Source: Bog-756 sp963727955 (GTDB taxonomy: Bacteria; Actinomycetota; Acidimicrobiia; Acidimicrobiales; RAAP-2). Taken from it: a DNA stretch of 64,000 nt. Position 1 is the stretch's first letter. Each line of letters starts with the position of its first letter. Positions 1 through 8,646 of the stretch are shown piece by piece. Both the position numbers and the translations under genes were made by a program. The stretch covers positions 186,001-250,000 of the forward strand of contig CAVSII010000007.1 in assembly GCA_963727955.1 (NCBI GenBank). The letters are read 5' to 3'. The notes beneath the pieces are model-generated. The model worked only from the letters and a program-made list of their open reading frames with translations. It was not told where the DNA came from and made no database searches.

Positions 1-743
1 AACGGATCCAGCAGCTTTTGTTCGAGTTCGGGGCACCCGGAACTAGTCTCGCAGCTCGCATAGCCTGCACCCGGCCATGGTTCGTTCATGATGTCGTAGC
101 CAAGGATCGACCGGTTCGTCTTGAACGTTCTCGCCAAAGTAACGAGGGCGGCAATGTAGCGCTCCTGGAGGCCAACACCACCAGGTCCCTGCCGGTCCGC
201 CCAAAAGCTCGCCCACGCTGCCTGTACGGCCGGGCTCTTGTAATACCCGTTGGGGAAAGCGAGTTTCGGATTAGCTGCTCCATGGGTAATGGTGGCCCAC
301 GCTGGAAACCCGTCTACTCCGGTAACAGGGCCGTACTCGTCCTGGTGCATGTCGAGCAGCACAAAAATGTGATCATGGGACAGTAGGTTGACCATCTGAA
401 CGATCTGGTGCAGATAGGTGGCATTGATCTTTCCGGGTTTAGGCATCAGGGCACCGAAGATCACGCCCAGACGAACGGCTCGGAACCCGCCCGCCGCCAG
501 AAACGACGCATCTGCGGAACTGAATCCGTTGAGGGGGTCAAATGGAGGCTGCTTTACGACATAGTTGATCCCGTGCGGTAGGAAGATGCGATTCTGTGAA
601 TCAGTCAGCCATCGCCCTTGGTGGCCGATGAATCCACTAGGAACCGCAGAAGAGGTCCTATTGGCTGTCGTCGGCGGAGCACTGGTGCAGGCCGAGCAGA
701 CAACGACTAGGAGCAGGCACAGGAGGATCAGTCGGTGTCGCAT
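1..743 (-). CDS. GH5-type endoglycoceramidase-like lipoprotein (C-terminus off the left edge)
   Basis: Reading the minus strand from ATG at 743 gives 247 open codons that run off the window. The first 19 residues are a hydrophobic leader ending in a Cys (VVVCSAC), so export as a lipoprotein is likely though the lipobox is not ideal. The body matches the glycoside hydrolase family 5 TIM barrel as seen in endoglycoceramidases: LLDMHQDEYGP near residues 129-139 and GYDIMNEPWPG near 215-225, where Glu221 would be the acid/base; the nucleophile Glu lies beyond the edge. AGGAGAGG at about 753-760 is a good ribosome binding site. It diverges from the secreted repeat protein at 1473. Substrate (glycolipid versus glucan) cannot be told from this part. 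Confidence 0.85.
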   Translation of the reverse strand, partial: MRHRLILLCLLLVVVCSACTSAPPTTANRTSSAVPSGFIGHQGRWLTDSQNRIFLPHGINYVVKQPPFDPLNGFSSADASFLAAGGFRAVRLGVIFGALMPKPGKINATYLHQIVQMVNLLSHDHIFVLLDMHQDEYGPVTGVDGFPAWATITHGAANPKLAFPNGYYKSPAVQAAWASFWADRQGPGGVGLQERYIAALVTLARTFKTNRSILGYDIMNEPWPGAGYASCETSSGCPELEQKLLDP

Positions 744-1472
744 CTCGCTCTACCTCTCCTTTTTGGTCGAATTGAACTCTGACGCAGTTGTGTCCTCAAA
801 CTCTGAGCAAGACACGCATTATTCATAGCCGTAGCGAAGAGTTGTTGGGACTTCCGGACTGCTGTATCCCTCCTATGCCGCCACACTGAGAGCGCCCAAC
901 GCCCCATCCGAGAGTGCTGATCAAGCCAATGGCAAGAGAGCCCGGCCCGAAATGTGCAACGCTCCCCTCGCCTTCGGGCGCGCTCACCTCAAGCACGTGC
1001 AGGCCCGAATACGCGGATCACGTCAATCTCCGCGCCCGCGCCGCGCTGTCGATCAGCAGGCACCGAGGACCTTGGGGTGCCGGATCCAATCCATGAGCCG
1101 GGTCCAATCCCGGAGACCGATCCAGCGCAGCTACCTGGGGATGGTGTTTTCGGCAGCCTTCGCCAAGACTAATCGACTCGCCGCAGGACCCGTCGGACGA
1201 ATATTCGGCACGCACAGGGTCCGAAATATGCCCCACCACGTCCAGGGGATAAGGACCGGGAGCAGCCGGACGGGCGGTCCGACCTTTCCACTTTTCTGAG
1301 CCAGACGAACGAGATAGTGTCGTCATCGGCCGAGAGGCGGCGGATGTTGCATCGCTCAGACAAGAGGCTTTGCGATGCTCATCCCCGGAAATACCCCGTT
1401 GGCTGTGGCGGGCTGGCGATGAGAGACGAGCCAGATGAAGACCAGTTCAGGCGACCCGAAAAGGAGACGTTC
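744..1472. promoter_or_regulatory. Divergent intergenic region, no gene supported
   Basis: About 730 bases separate two divergent secreted-protein genes. Several short open frames exist on both strands but none has a recognisable domain or a convincing start. It must hold the promoters of both flanking genes. The only clear signal is AAAAGGAGACG just upstream of the ATG at 1473. Confidence 0.5.
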
Positions 1473-3509
1473 ATGAGCCGTAGGTCCCAGAACCGTAGGT
1501 GGCTGGCGCTCGTTATTGGAGCTGCCGGAGCTGGCGCGCTCCTCGTCCCGTCCATGGCCTCTGCCGCCCCTGTCGGCGCCGGAGGTGGGGGCCTGTTCGG
1601 CCACATTCACGTGTCGGCGAGTGGCGAGAATGCCCGGGTCGCGTCGCCGCAGGCGTTGCCCGCCAACGTGCAGGTCGTCGCCACCGGGCTGAACCAACCC
1701 CGCAAGATCACCGTTGGCCCCGACGGCAACCTGCTCGTAACCGAGGCCGGCACCAATGACGTGCCCGCTGGCTGCAACACTGGTGCTGAACCCGCCTGTG
1801 CCAACCCGTCGGGCGCCATTGCCAGGGTTACGCCCGGTGGCCAGGTCTCGACCGTGGTGAGCGATCTGCCCTCCATCAACAACGGTCCGACCGGCGGGCC
1901 CGGCGCCGCCGGCCCGTCGGGGATCACGGTGGTCAACGGGAAGATCCAATTCCTCATCCAGAACGCGAATATCGATGCGACGACCGGCGACCAAACCTAC
2001 GGTCCCGGCGGAGCGCTGCTGGGGAATCTTCTTTCCGTCCCCCTCAGCGGTGGGACGCCGACGGCTGAGGCCAACCTCGGTAATTACGAGGCTGCCAACA
2101 ATCCCGACCACGGAGCGGGCGAAGGTCCCGGCGACCCGGCCATCGACTCCGATCCCTACGGGGTTACCCCCTACGACGGCGGGCTGGCCATCGCCGACGC
2201 CGCCGGCAACGACGTGCTCCTCTACAAGAACGGCACGCTGAGCACCCTGGCCGTGCTCCCCCTCATCCAGGAGACCGACCCGTCAGTTATGGCCCAGGCG
2301 GTTCCGACCTCGCTGGCCGTTGGTCCCGACGGCGCCCTCTACATCGGTGAGCTCGGGGGTGCCCCCAACAACAAGGGCGTGGCCAGCGTCTACCGGTACT
2401 CGGACGGTCAGCTCACCAAATACCAGTCGGATTTCACCATGATCGGTGACATCGCCTTCGACCAAGCCGGTCGATTGCTCGTCCTCGAGATGGACCAGGC
2501 GGGCTTCGCCGACCCGAGCCCGGGCCTTCCCACCCCGGGCGCACTGATACGGGTCAACGCCAACGGCACGCGGACGGTGCTGGCGAGCACTGGCCTCGAA
2601 TATCCGGGGGGCATCGCCGTGGCCAGGGATGGGTCGGTCTACGCCACCAACTGGGCGGTTCTTCAGGGTGCGGATGATCCCAACCTGCCCCCGGGGTTCA
2701 ACTTCGGTGGCGAGGTCGTGCGTATCGCCGACCCCGACCCCGCTGATCAGATCGGAGCAAACCTGGGTGGCTACCGCGAGGTGGCCTCTGACGGCGGAGC
2801 CTTTACCTTCGGTGCCTTCGGTTTCTATGGGTCGATGGGCGGCACCACGCTCAACAAGCCGGTCGTAGGTGTCGCCTCCACGCCACTCTCGCCCGGCTAT
2901 TGGGAAGTGGCGTCCGATGGCGGGATCTTCAGTTTCGGCACGGCGCAGTTCTACGGTTCGCTCGCCGGAACTCCGCTCAACGCGCCCATCGTGGGCATGG
3001 CCGCCACCCCGGATGGAAAGGGCTACTACCTGTTCGCCGCAGACGGCGGCGTCTTCGCCTTCGGTGATGCGAAGTTCTACGGATCGATGGGGAGCACCCA
3101 CCTCAACCAGCCCGTCGTCGGAGGAGCGATCACGCCGGACGGCAAGGGTTACCACCTGTTCGCAGCAGATGGTGGCGTGTTCTCCTTCGGTGACGCCCGA
3201 TACCTCGGCTCGATGGGCGGAACTGTCCTGAACAAACCGGTGGTCGGAGGAGCTGCCACTCCGAGTGGTGGGGGTTACTACATGGTGGCGGCGGATGGTG
3301 GCGTATTTACCTTCGGCGACGCAAAGTACGAGGGATCAATGGGTGGAATCCGCCTGAACCAACCGGTCGTCGGCATGGAGGTGACTCCCAACAATGCTGG
3401 CTACAACCTCGCAGCTGCCGATGGCGGAATCTTCTCCTTCGGCAATGCCACCTTCTATGGGTCGATGGGCGGAACTGTCCTCAACAAGCCGGTGGTCGGC
3501 ATCGGCTGA
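1473..3509 (+). CDS. Secreted ScyD/ScyE-like protein with six C-terminal 42-residue repeats
   Basis: A 678-residue exported protein. Start ATG 1473 is chosen over upstream in-frame codons because AAGGAGA lies just before it and a signal peptide follows (MSRRSQNRRWLALVIGAAG... ending PSMASAAP). Residues about 55-430 resemble the ScyD/ScyE family, a beta-propeller-type secreted protein family (GLNQPRKITVGPDGNLLVTE; later AVGPDGALYIGELGG and GGIAVARDGSVYATN). The last ~245 residues are six tandem repeats of about 42 residues (VASDGGIFSFG..FYGS..G..LN.PVVGMA.TPDGKGY). The same module ends the GH43-like protein at 53937-55859. The ScyD/ScyE name comes from cyanobacterial scytonemin clusters; nothing here suggests scytonemin synthesis. 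Function unknown, probably extracellular binding or scaffolding. Confidence 0.8.
   Translation: MSRRSQNRRWLALVIGAAGAGALLVPSMASAAPVGAGGGGLFGHIHVSASGENARVASPQALPANVQVVATGLNQPRKITVGPDGNLLVTEAGTNDVPAGCNTGAEPACANPSGAIARVTPGGQVSTVVSDLPSINNGPTGGPGAAGPSGITVVNGKIQFLIQNANIDATTGDQTYGPGGALLGNLLSVPLSGGTPTAEANLGNYEAANNPDHGAGEGPGDPAIDSDPYGVTPYDGGLAIADAAGNDVLLYKNGTLSTLAVLPLIQETDPSVMAQAVPTSLAVGPDGALYIGELGGAPNNKGVASVYRYSDGQLTKYQSDFTMIGDIAFDQAGRLLVLEMDQAGFADPSPGLPTPGALIRVNANGTRTVLASTGLEYPGGIAVARDGSVYATNWAVLQGADDPNLPPGFNFGGEVVRIADPDPADQIGANLGGYREVASDGGAFTFGAFGFYGSMGGTTLNKPVVGVASTPLSPGYWEVASDGGIFSFGTAQFYGSLAGTPLNAPIVGMAATPDGKGYYLFAADGGVFAFGDAKFYGSMGSTHLNQPVVGGAITPDGKGYHLFAADGGVFSFGDARYLGSMGGTVLNKPVVGGAATPSGGGYYMVAADGGVFTFGDAKYEGSMGGIRLNQPVVGMEVTPNNAGYNLAAADGGIFSFGNATFYGSMGGTVLNKPVVGIG
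2767..3506 (+). repeat. Six tandem 42-residue protein repeats
   Basis: Six in-register copies with core AADGGVFSFGDAKFYGSMGG followed by a LN-P-VVG segment and TPDGKGY. DNA copies have diverged at synonymous positions, so this is an old protein repeat rather than a recent DNA duplication. Six blade-sized units suggest a closed six-bladed propeller (inference). Confidence 0.85.
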
Positions 3510-3687
3510 TCGAAGAGTGCGGGCCCGATCACAGGGTGAGGAGCGGCCAAAAAGTACCTGATGCGCCAGGCCCAGGGTCCCCGCCCCCGAGGTCTTCTAG
3601 GAGTCCCCTTCGCAGGGCAAAGGAAGCTGTCCCCTACCGCCAACGCCAGCAGTGCTGCCTCGCCATCAGTTGCACAATCTCGAGGTT

Positions 3688-4863
3688 CTACACCGGTACG
3701 CCGAGCGCCTCCATAGGGCCGGCCGTTTCGTACGGTAGGCGCTCGAGGTCGGCCACCGCTCCGCTCAGGTCGACCCGTTCCACTCTCTGAGGCTCACGGC
3801 AATAGACGTACGCTGTGGCGCAGACGTCGTCGGTCCGCTCCACGATTCCGAAGGTGAAGGTTCCGCCGCCGATGCGCTGCCAACCCTCGCCGGCCAGCCG
3901 CCCGCTGTCCTCGATCGCTGCCATCTCGGCCTCGTGACCAGGCGGGAAGAGCACGCCTCCGATCTGTTGGAGGGTCACTTTGAGGTCCGAGGCGTACATG
4001 ACTGGGTCGGGGAGGTGCCACCGGTATGTGCCGACGAAGTCCGGCTGTGCGAGCGGGTCGTCGGTGTCGGGGGCACGAACGTCGAGGGTGCATCCCCCGT
4101 AAGGAGTGGCGTGGCGGGCCATGCCCCAGGCGCTGCCGACATAGTCCTCGAGTCCGGTTCCACAGATGGTGGGGTGGGTGGAGTCTCCGTCGAGGAATAG
4201 CTTCACCTCACCCTCCCCGTACCAGATGCCCTCGTCGAGGACTCGAATGCCCAGGCTGCAACCGAGGAAGCGCCCTGGGCCTGTCAGATCCTCGGTTATG
4301 ACCAGGTCGGACTTCAGTCGGGTGGGGTTCTCCCGACGGAAGGAAACGTGGAGGTATCCGCTTGCAGAAGGCAATGCCGGCTCGAGCGTGTAGTCAATCT
4401 GGTAGTAGAGGACTGTCGGCGTATCCGATCCATTCTCGAGCTCGATTCGGACGTGATGGGCGAAGGGCATGGGCATCGTGCTGTTTAAACCCCGCCCCTC
4501 GTTGACCGCCACCAGGGCCGAGGAGAATGGTGCCGTCCGTCCGTGTGGGAGGCAAAAGAAGTCGAGCAGAGGCACGGAGATGCTCGGCTCGTCGGCCCCG
4601 TCGTAGAACACCTCGATCCAGAGAGCCCGAAGTCGCTGTGGCGGAGCGGGTAGCACGGTCATCCACAGGTGACGGAGCACTCCGGGACCCTCGAGGTCGG
4701 CGAGTACCACCCGCTCGCCCGAACCGATCACCCGGCTGGGTGCACCTTTGCGACCACCGGCGGCCCTACCGCCCCCACCTCGAGCCCCGGTCGGGTTCTC
4801 AAAGGTGACGGCCCGCGCCTCGAGTGACGCGTCGATGAACGATGGGTTCAGGATGTCCATCAT
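3688..4863 (-). CDS. GH172 (DUF2961) family glycoside hydrolase
   Basis: A 391-residue protein of the DUF2961 family, now glycoside hydrolase family 172, which includes alpha-D-fructofuranosidases and difructose-anhydride synthases. Family hallmarks are present: GIWYGEGEVKLFLDGD (residues about 212-227) and TICGTGLEDYVGSAWG (about 232-247), which hold the two conserved glutamates (Glu217/219 and Glu239) expected for catalysis. There is no signal peptide, so the protein should be cytoplasmic. Start is one of two adjacent ATGs, 4863 or 4860, with GAAAGGGGA about 7 bases upstream. It lies convergent to the ScyD-like gene and downstream of the LLM oxidoreductase. The exact sugar is not predictable. 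Confidence 0.85.
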   Translation of the reverse strand: MMDILNPSFIDASLEARAVTFENPTGARGGGGRAAGGRKGAPSRVIGSGERVVLADLEGPGVLRHLWMTVLPAPPQRLRALWIEVFYDGADEPSISVPLLDFFCLPHGRTAPFSSALVAVNEGRGLNSTMPMPFAHHVRIELENGSDTPTVLYYQIDYTLEPALPSASGYLHVSFRRENPTRLKSDLVITEDLTGPGRFLGCSLGIRVLDEGIWYGEGEVKLFLDGDSTHPTICGTGLEDYVGSAWGMARHATPYGGCTLDVRAPDTDDPLAQPDFVGTYRWHLPDPVMYASDLKVTLQQIGGVLFPPGHEAEMAAIEDSGRLAGEGWQRIGGGTFTFGIVERTDDVCATAYVYCREPQRVERVDLSGAVADLERLPYETAGPMEALGVPV

Positions 4864-5235
4864 CGGCTTCCCCTTTCTTCTTGGCCGCCGTAGGGTGACG
4901 ACGTATGCGGATGGCTGGCCACCTGCAGGCTACGAATGCCCCAGTACAATCGGGCCCCGGCATGAACGTTCTTCTGATCTGGCGAATCCCAAATTAGGGT
5001 CAGAGTCGCCCGCGTAAGTTTAAATGTAACGGGCATGCGGCCCTCCTTCCGTGTGGACCGAGGTGTTCGGTCCACGTTGTTGAATCGGGGCGTGAGCACG
5101 AGCACCGGCCCCGGAGCCTCAGAATTGCTCAACGCCGTACTTCGAGAAACGGGCGAGTTCGGCGGGCATAAGGCACTGACAGCGCCGCGTGGGTTTGTGT
5201 CGCACGACGCGCAGGGTCGTGAAAGGTGGCCCCGG
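4864..5235. other. Intergenic stretch with a 9-bp stem hairpin
   Basis: About 370 bases between two minus-strand genes. No gene supported. It contains GTGGACCGA (5053-5061), a 5-base loop, then TCGGTCCAC (5067-5075), a perfect inverted repeat 80 bases downstream of a larger palindrome. It has no T-run on either side, so an operator or processing hairpin is as likely as a terminator. Confidence 0.5.
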
Positions 5236-5281
5236 TCAACACCACGGGCGATTCGCCCGTGACCGGAGGAGCGGGGCCACC
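5225..5281. terminator. Nested palindrome over the 3-prime end of the LLM gene
   Basis: An outer 10-bp stem GGTGGCCCCG (5225-5234) / CGGGGCCACC (5272-5281) encloses GGTCA/TGACC and an inner 8-bp stem CACGGGCG (5243-5250) / CGCCCGTG (5254-5261). The structure includes the stop codon at 5236-5238. It could end transcription of the minus-strand gene, but it lacks a U-tract. Confidence 0.5.
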
Positions 5282-6267
5282 TCCGCACCCAGCCGGACGA
5301 TCTGCCGCCTGACCTCCCGCGGCGGCATGCCCGGGAGGTGGATCCTGAGGTTGAGAGCATCAGCGCCCGACTCGCCCACCGCCTGGTCGAGCTGCTCGGC
5401 CAGGTCGGCGGGGTCGTGCGATGCGACCGTCTGATCGCCTCCGAAGGCAGGCCCACCAGCATCCGTGTAGCTGTCGTACACCCGGCGTTGGGCCTCGACG
5501 AGATCGGTCCGGACGTCTCCCAGCCAGACCCGGCGAATGAGCACCTTGGCCCCGGTTCCGCCGGCTGCGTCGTACTCGGCAGCCAGGCGGGCCAGGCGGT
5601 TAGGCGCGGACATCCCTTCCATGAGGATGCCGGCTCCGCTTCGGGCCGCCCGCCTTGCCGCGGCCGGGGATACCGCCGCGCTGAGCACCGGAACCGGTCT
5701 CTCGGCACACGCCCGTAGGGCCGGGTCGCCATGCAGTTGGCGCAGGTCCCTCCCCTGCAGCATGTCGACGATACGCGGTAGCTCGCGGCGGAACACGTCA
5801 ACGGCCGACCCGGTGGGCAGGTCCATGGCCTCGAAGTCCAGGGGGAGGGCGCCGGCGGCGACCCCCAGCCCTACCCGCCCGGGATGACGGGCTGCCAGCC
5901 AGGCCACCTCTTCGGCCACCATGGCCGTCGGGCGCAGTGGAAGCAGTAGCGGGCAGGCCGCGGCCCACCCCGACGGGCACCCGTCCAGGATAAAGGCGGC
6001 CGTCTGAAGCGGATTGGGGAGGTAGCCCGGAAATCCTCCGTGATGCTCGCTGGTCATGACGCCGGTGAATCCGCTGTCCATGGCCAGTTGCGCCTGGGCG
6101 CAGAGCTCGGCCACAACCTCGGAAGCGGCAAGTTCGTTGTGGGGGTAAAGACGTATCGATACCGAGCCCCGGGAGAACGGGGGCGAGAGACGCGGCACGG
6201 CGCCGGTCAGAGCGGACAATTCCCCTGGAGAACGACTGGGGATTCCCTCACTGGGCGCTCCCTTCAC
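5236..6267 (-). CDS. LLM class (luciferase-like) F420-dependent oxidoreductase
   Basis: A flavin/F420-type TIM-barrel monooxygenase of the bacterial luciferase-like family, about 343 residues. Sequence features: SIRLYPHNELAASEVVAELC at the N-terminus, SGFTGVMTSEHHGGFPGYLPN (typical xSEHHx substrate/cofactor segment), VAWLAARHPGRVGLGVAAGA, and SAAVSPAAARRAARSGAGIL. The frame is open up to 6465, but the extra upstream residues do not look like this family; GTG 6267 gives a normal family length. No strong ribosome binding site marks the start, so TTG or GTG codons slightly downstream are possible. Substrate unknown. Confidence 0.8.
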   Translation of the reverse strand: MKGAPSEGIPSRSPGELSALTGAVPRLSPPFSRGSVSIRLYPHNELAASEVVAELCAQAQLAMDSGFTGVMTSEHHGGFPGYLPNPLQTAAFILDGCPSGWAAACPLLLPLRPTAMVAEEVAWLAARHPGRVGLGVAAGALPLDFEAMDLPTGSAVDVFRRELPRIVDMLQGRDLRQLHGDPALRACAERPVPVLSAAVSPAAARRAARSGAGILMEGMSAPNRLARLAAEYDAAGGTGAKVLIRRVWLGDVRTDLVEAQRRVYDSYTDAGGPAFGGDQTVASHDPADLAEQLDQAVGESGADALNLRIHLPGMPPREVRRQIVRLGAEVAPLLRSRANRPWC

Positions 6268-6407
6268 GGGATGACCATAGTTTGCCCGCCTCACGTGGCA
6301 GAACCTCGCCGGTGGGTATCGAGCGGTGGTCCGGTTCGCGAACCAAATTTTGAAGGACTTCGACTCGGCCTGTGAGTGGCGAATAATTGGCACCTGACCA
6401 TGCGGAT

Positions 6408-6426
6408 CACGGAGTTGAACTCCGTG
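6408..6426. promoter_or_regulatory. Perfect 8-bp inverted repeat in a divergent promoter region
   Basis: CACGGAGT (6408-6415), spacer TGA, ACTCCGTG (6419-6426). It sits between the LLM gene (minus) and the PH-like remnant (plus), 140 bases from the former and 60 from the latter, where an operator for either would be expected. No matching regulator is adjacent. Confidence 0.4.
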
Positions 6427-6487
6427 CGATTGCCAGCAGGTGTCGCGAGGCATAAGTAATTGCACGACCGGAGGATGGGAGAGAGGA

Positions 6488-6665
6488 ATGATTCATCATT
6501 TTCACCATCCGTGGCTCGAAGAAGGCGAGAAAGTTCTCTGGCACACGATGGCCAACCGTGGATCCAAAAATACGCCGACCGGTCGGTGGAGCCCTTCATC
6601 TCACCGACCGACGCCTTTTCTTCCAACCACACATCCTCGAGCGAGTCACCGAGGAGCTGGGGTGA
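6488..6665 (+). pseudogene. PH/GRAM-like domain remnant with a frameshift
   Basis: ATG 6488, preceded by GGGAGAGAGG, starts with MIHHFHHPWLEEGEKVLWHT then MANRG, typical of the small PH-like proteins that open with 'L.EGEKVLW...ANR' . After codon ending at 6580 the homologous frame moves by one base: from 6582 it reads VGGALHLTDRRLFFQPHIL and ends at TGA 6663-6665. 'GG.L.LTDRRL.F.P' is the characteristic second strand pair of this fold. One extra base at about 6581 explains the break. The C-terminal half of the domain is not recognisable further on, so the gene is both shifted and truncated. Confidence 0.65.
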
Positions 6666-6904
6666 GAGGCTCCCATCGGCGAGGTGCAGCTGTATACGAA
6701 AGAAGGAGGGTGGAACCCTCGCATACCGGTTGTCCGCGACAGCCCGCCGACGTCCGCTTTTGGCAGTGTCGTTGCCCACTGATTTGTGCACCTGAGCTGG
6801 TATAACAACACTCAGTCGTCCCACGCCGGAATCAGGAGCGGAGGAGAGGATTTGAGCGCCAGTCGGATGTTCGTGGGATTTTTTACCTCACACTCCGATT
6901 GCTG

Positions 6905-7979
6905 TCAATGCGCGTTGGAACGTTCGACCGGCCCGTCGGCGAGTTCAGAGAGAACGGCTGCTTGGATCGCCGGATCCGAAAAGAGCACCGTTACCGATAG
7001 TGTCCGCAAGCGAATGGCCGCGTCGGCAACTGCGGAGACGACGACGGGTGACCGCCCAGCGTCGAGCCAGGCCGGGTGGATGTACGACGAGCGGGTGACC
7101 GCAACGGTGTCGCCGAGTAATCCTGCCGCGGCTTCGGTGGCCAAGCGTTCCTTCCGCAGGTGAAGGCTGACGTTCGAAGACTCTGCTCCGGCGAGCACCG
7201 CTACCGCCGCAACAGTTGCACCCCAGGTTCGGAACACCTTGGCCGTCGCTGGCGCGGCCGGTGTGGGAGTGCAAGTAGGCATTGACGGCTGCGCTCGTCA
7301 CCAGGTGCGCGGGGTGCTCGCCCGAGCTGGAGAAGAGCGGCGATTCATCGTCGCCCTCCGTGGCGAGGAGCGCGCTGACGACCCGGGCAGCCGCCCGGTC
7401 GTTGACAGCCACCCTGTGGGTGACGTGCTCCTTGCCGACGAAGTCGAAGTTGATCGTCGGTCCGTGGACGGCAACCTGATTGCGTCGTAGGGTAGTCAGT
7501 CCGTAAGTGTGGTTGTCACGGGCGTAGCGCTCGTTGCCGACGCGCAACAGCCCCCGGTCTAGCAGCCTGACCACTGCGGCTGTCACCGTGCGGGGAGCAC
7601 GCACATCGTGATGCCCCCGGGCCAAGTCATCGATGACGTTCTTACGCAAAGCAGGAAGCGCTGCAGCGAAGTCCAGCATCTGATCGAACTTCCGATCGGT
7701 GGCCAGGGCAATTGCTTCTGGAGCGTACCGGTACTGCGTGCGACCCCGTCGGTCGACTCCGGTGGCCTGCACAGAGGCAGAGGCATCCAGCGTCGCCCAG
7801 ACGTCGGTCCAAGCCGGTGGGATCGCTAAACGCCGGACTCGGTCTAGGACAGCCGGGTCGATCACCGCCGCTCCTGCATCGTCGACCCACTCGTCCGGTC
7901 GCGTGTGCACTCGGTGCACGCCAAGCGGTCGGAGAGTCCTTGGGACCGAGTTCACCTCAGGGTTTGTGGCTTCTTCCAT
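6905..7979 (-). pseudogene. DNA topoisomerase IB, split by one frameshift
   Basis: Bacterial/poxvirus-type topoisomerase IB. Frame one runs from ATG 7979 and carries LRPLGVHRVHTRPDEW, RVRRLAIPPAWTDVWA, GRTQYRYAPEA and RVGNERYARDNHTYGLTTL. At about 7240-7252 the homology moves to a second frame that reads ATAKVFRTWGATVAAVAVL and finishes with TRSSYIHPAWLDAG, whose Tyr is the catalytic residue. One extra base within GGCCGCGCC accounts for it. Joined, the product is about 357 residues, the family length, so nothing else is missing. It is either a recent inactivation or a base-calling error; both halves keep intact motifs. The enzyme would relax supercoils through a 3-prime phosphotyrosine intermediate. 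Confidence 0.85.
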
Positions 7980-8029
7980 GCGCGTGGATCCAGCCTCAGC
8001 GACGCGGACCCCTCCTAATCATCAGCTGT

Positions 8030-8209
8030 CTAGTGACGCTTCGACCACTCCTCGGTAGCTTCCTCGAGTTCCTCTTCGGCCCGCGCATCAAGCTCGTCCT
8101 CGTCAGGTCTTGGAGGTGCTTTGGCGTGCTCGTGTCGGGACGGTCGAGGCGATTCCTCCGGTTCCATTACGTCATCGAGGTTCGGTTCGTTATGGGGAGA
8201 GGTCGTCAT
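8030..8209 (-). CDS. Small acidic protein, function unknown
   Basis: A 59-residue protein starting at ATG 8209 with GGAG five bases upstream (this decides against the GTG six bases earlier). It begins MTTSPHNEPNLDDVMEPEE and ends DELDARAEEELEEATEEWSKRH. It is rich in Glu and Asp, with a helical, possibly coiled C-terminal third. No family recognised. It lies upstream of and in the same direction as the broken topoisomerase, 50 bases away, so the two may share a transcript. Confidence 0.5.
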   Translation of the reverse strand: MTTSPHNEPNLDDVMEPEESPRPSRHEHAKAPPRPDEDELDARAEEELEEATEEWSKRH

Positions 8210-8646
8210 TTTCACTCCAGTCCGTCGTTGACTCGTTGCCCATCTCTTGTCAAAGAGATGGGATCAGATTACGTCGGATCGCTGGTTCGAGCCTGGCGAG
8301 GGAGATCGAATCGGCATGGATGGTTTGGTGTGCCATTCGTGCGCGATCGAGCGGACAACACCTGTAATCCGCGCTCGCCGAGGTCGCTCAAAAATCGCCG
8401 TCTAGCAGGGGCTTGTGGGAAACGCCCAGGTCAGCGGATGGGCGGTTGAAATTCTTTGGGGAACGCCAGGATTTTCGAGCACGGTTGTGGAAGGCCACGA
8501 TGCCTGGCCCAGTGGGCACTCACCGTCGCCTACCGAGCAGTCTGCCGTTTCCTTCAGATCCTTCGCGGACCGCCGCTGGGGTGAACGGAAACAGACCGTC
8601 GGCCTCTAGATTGCTAGCTTCAGAATCCGTCACCTCGCCATCCCGG
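8210..8646. other. Intergenic region with a 10-bp stem hairpin
   Basis: About 440 bases without a supported gene. CCCATCTCTT (8239-8248), loop GTCA, AAGAGATGGG (8253-8262) is a perfect hairpin 30 bases upstream of the small acidic gene. It may be an operator or a transcript-leader structure. The rest shows nothing I can identify. Confidence 0.5.

Noticed and set aside
1317..1472. Upstream extension of the ScyD-like protein
   Set aside because: It would put 52 residues before an evident signal peptide; AAGGAGA and the leader point to ATG 1473.
8270..8320. GGTTCGAGCC, a T-loop-like sequence suggesting a tRNA
   Set aside because: The flanking bases do not form a 5-bp T stem (GCTGG versus CTGGC), and no acceptor, D or anticodon arms can be drawn around it.
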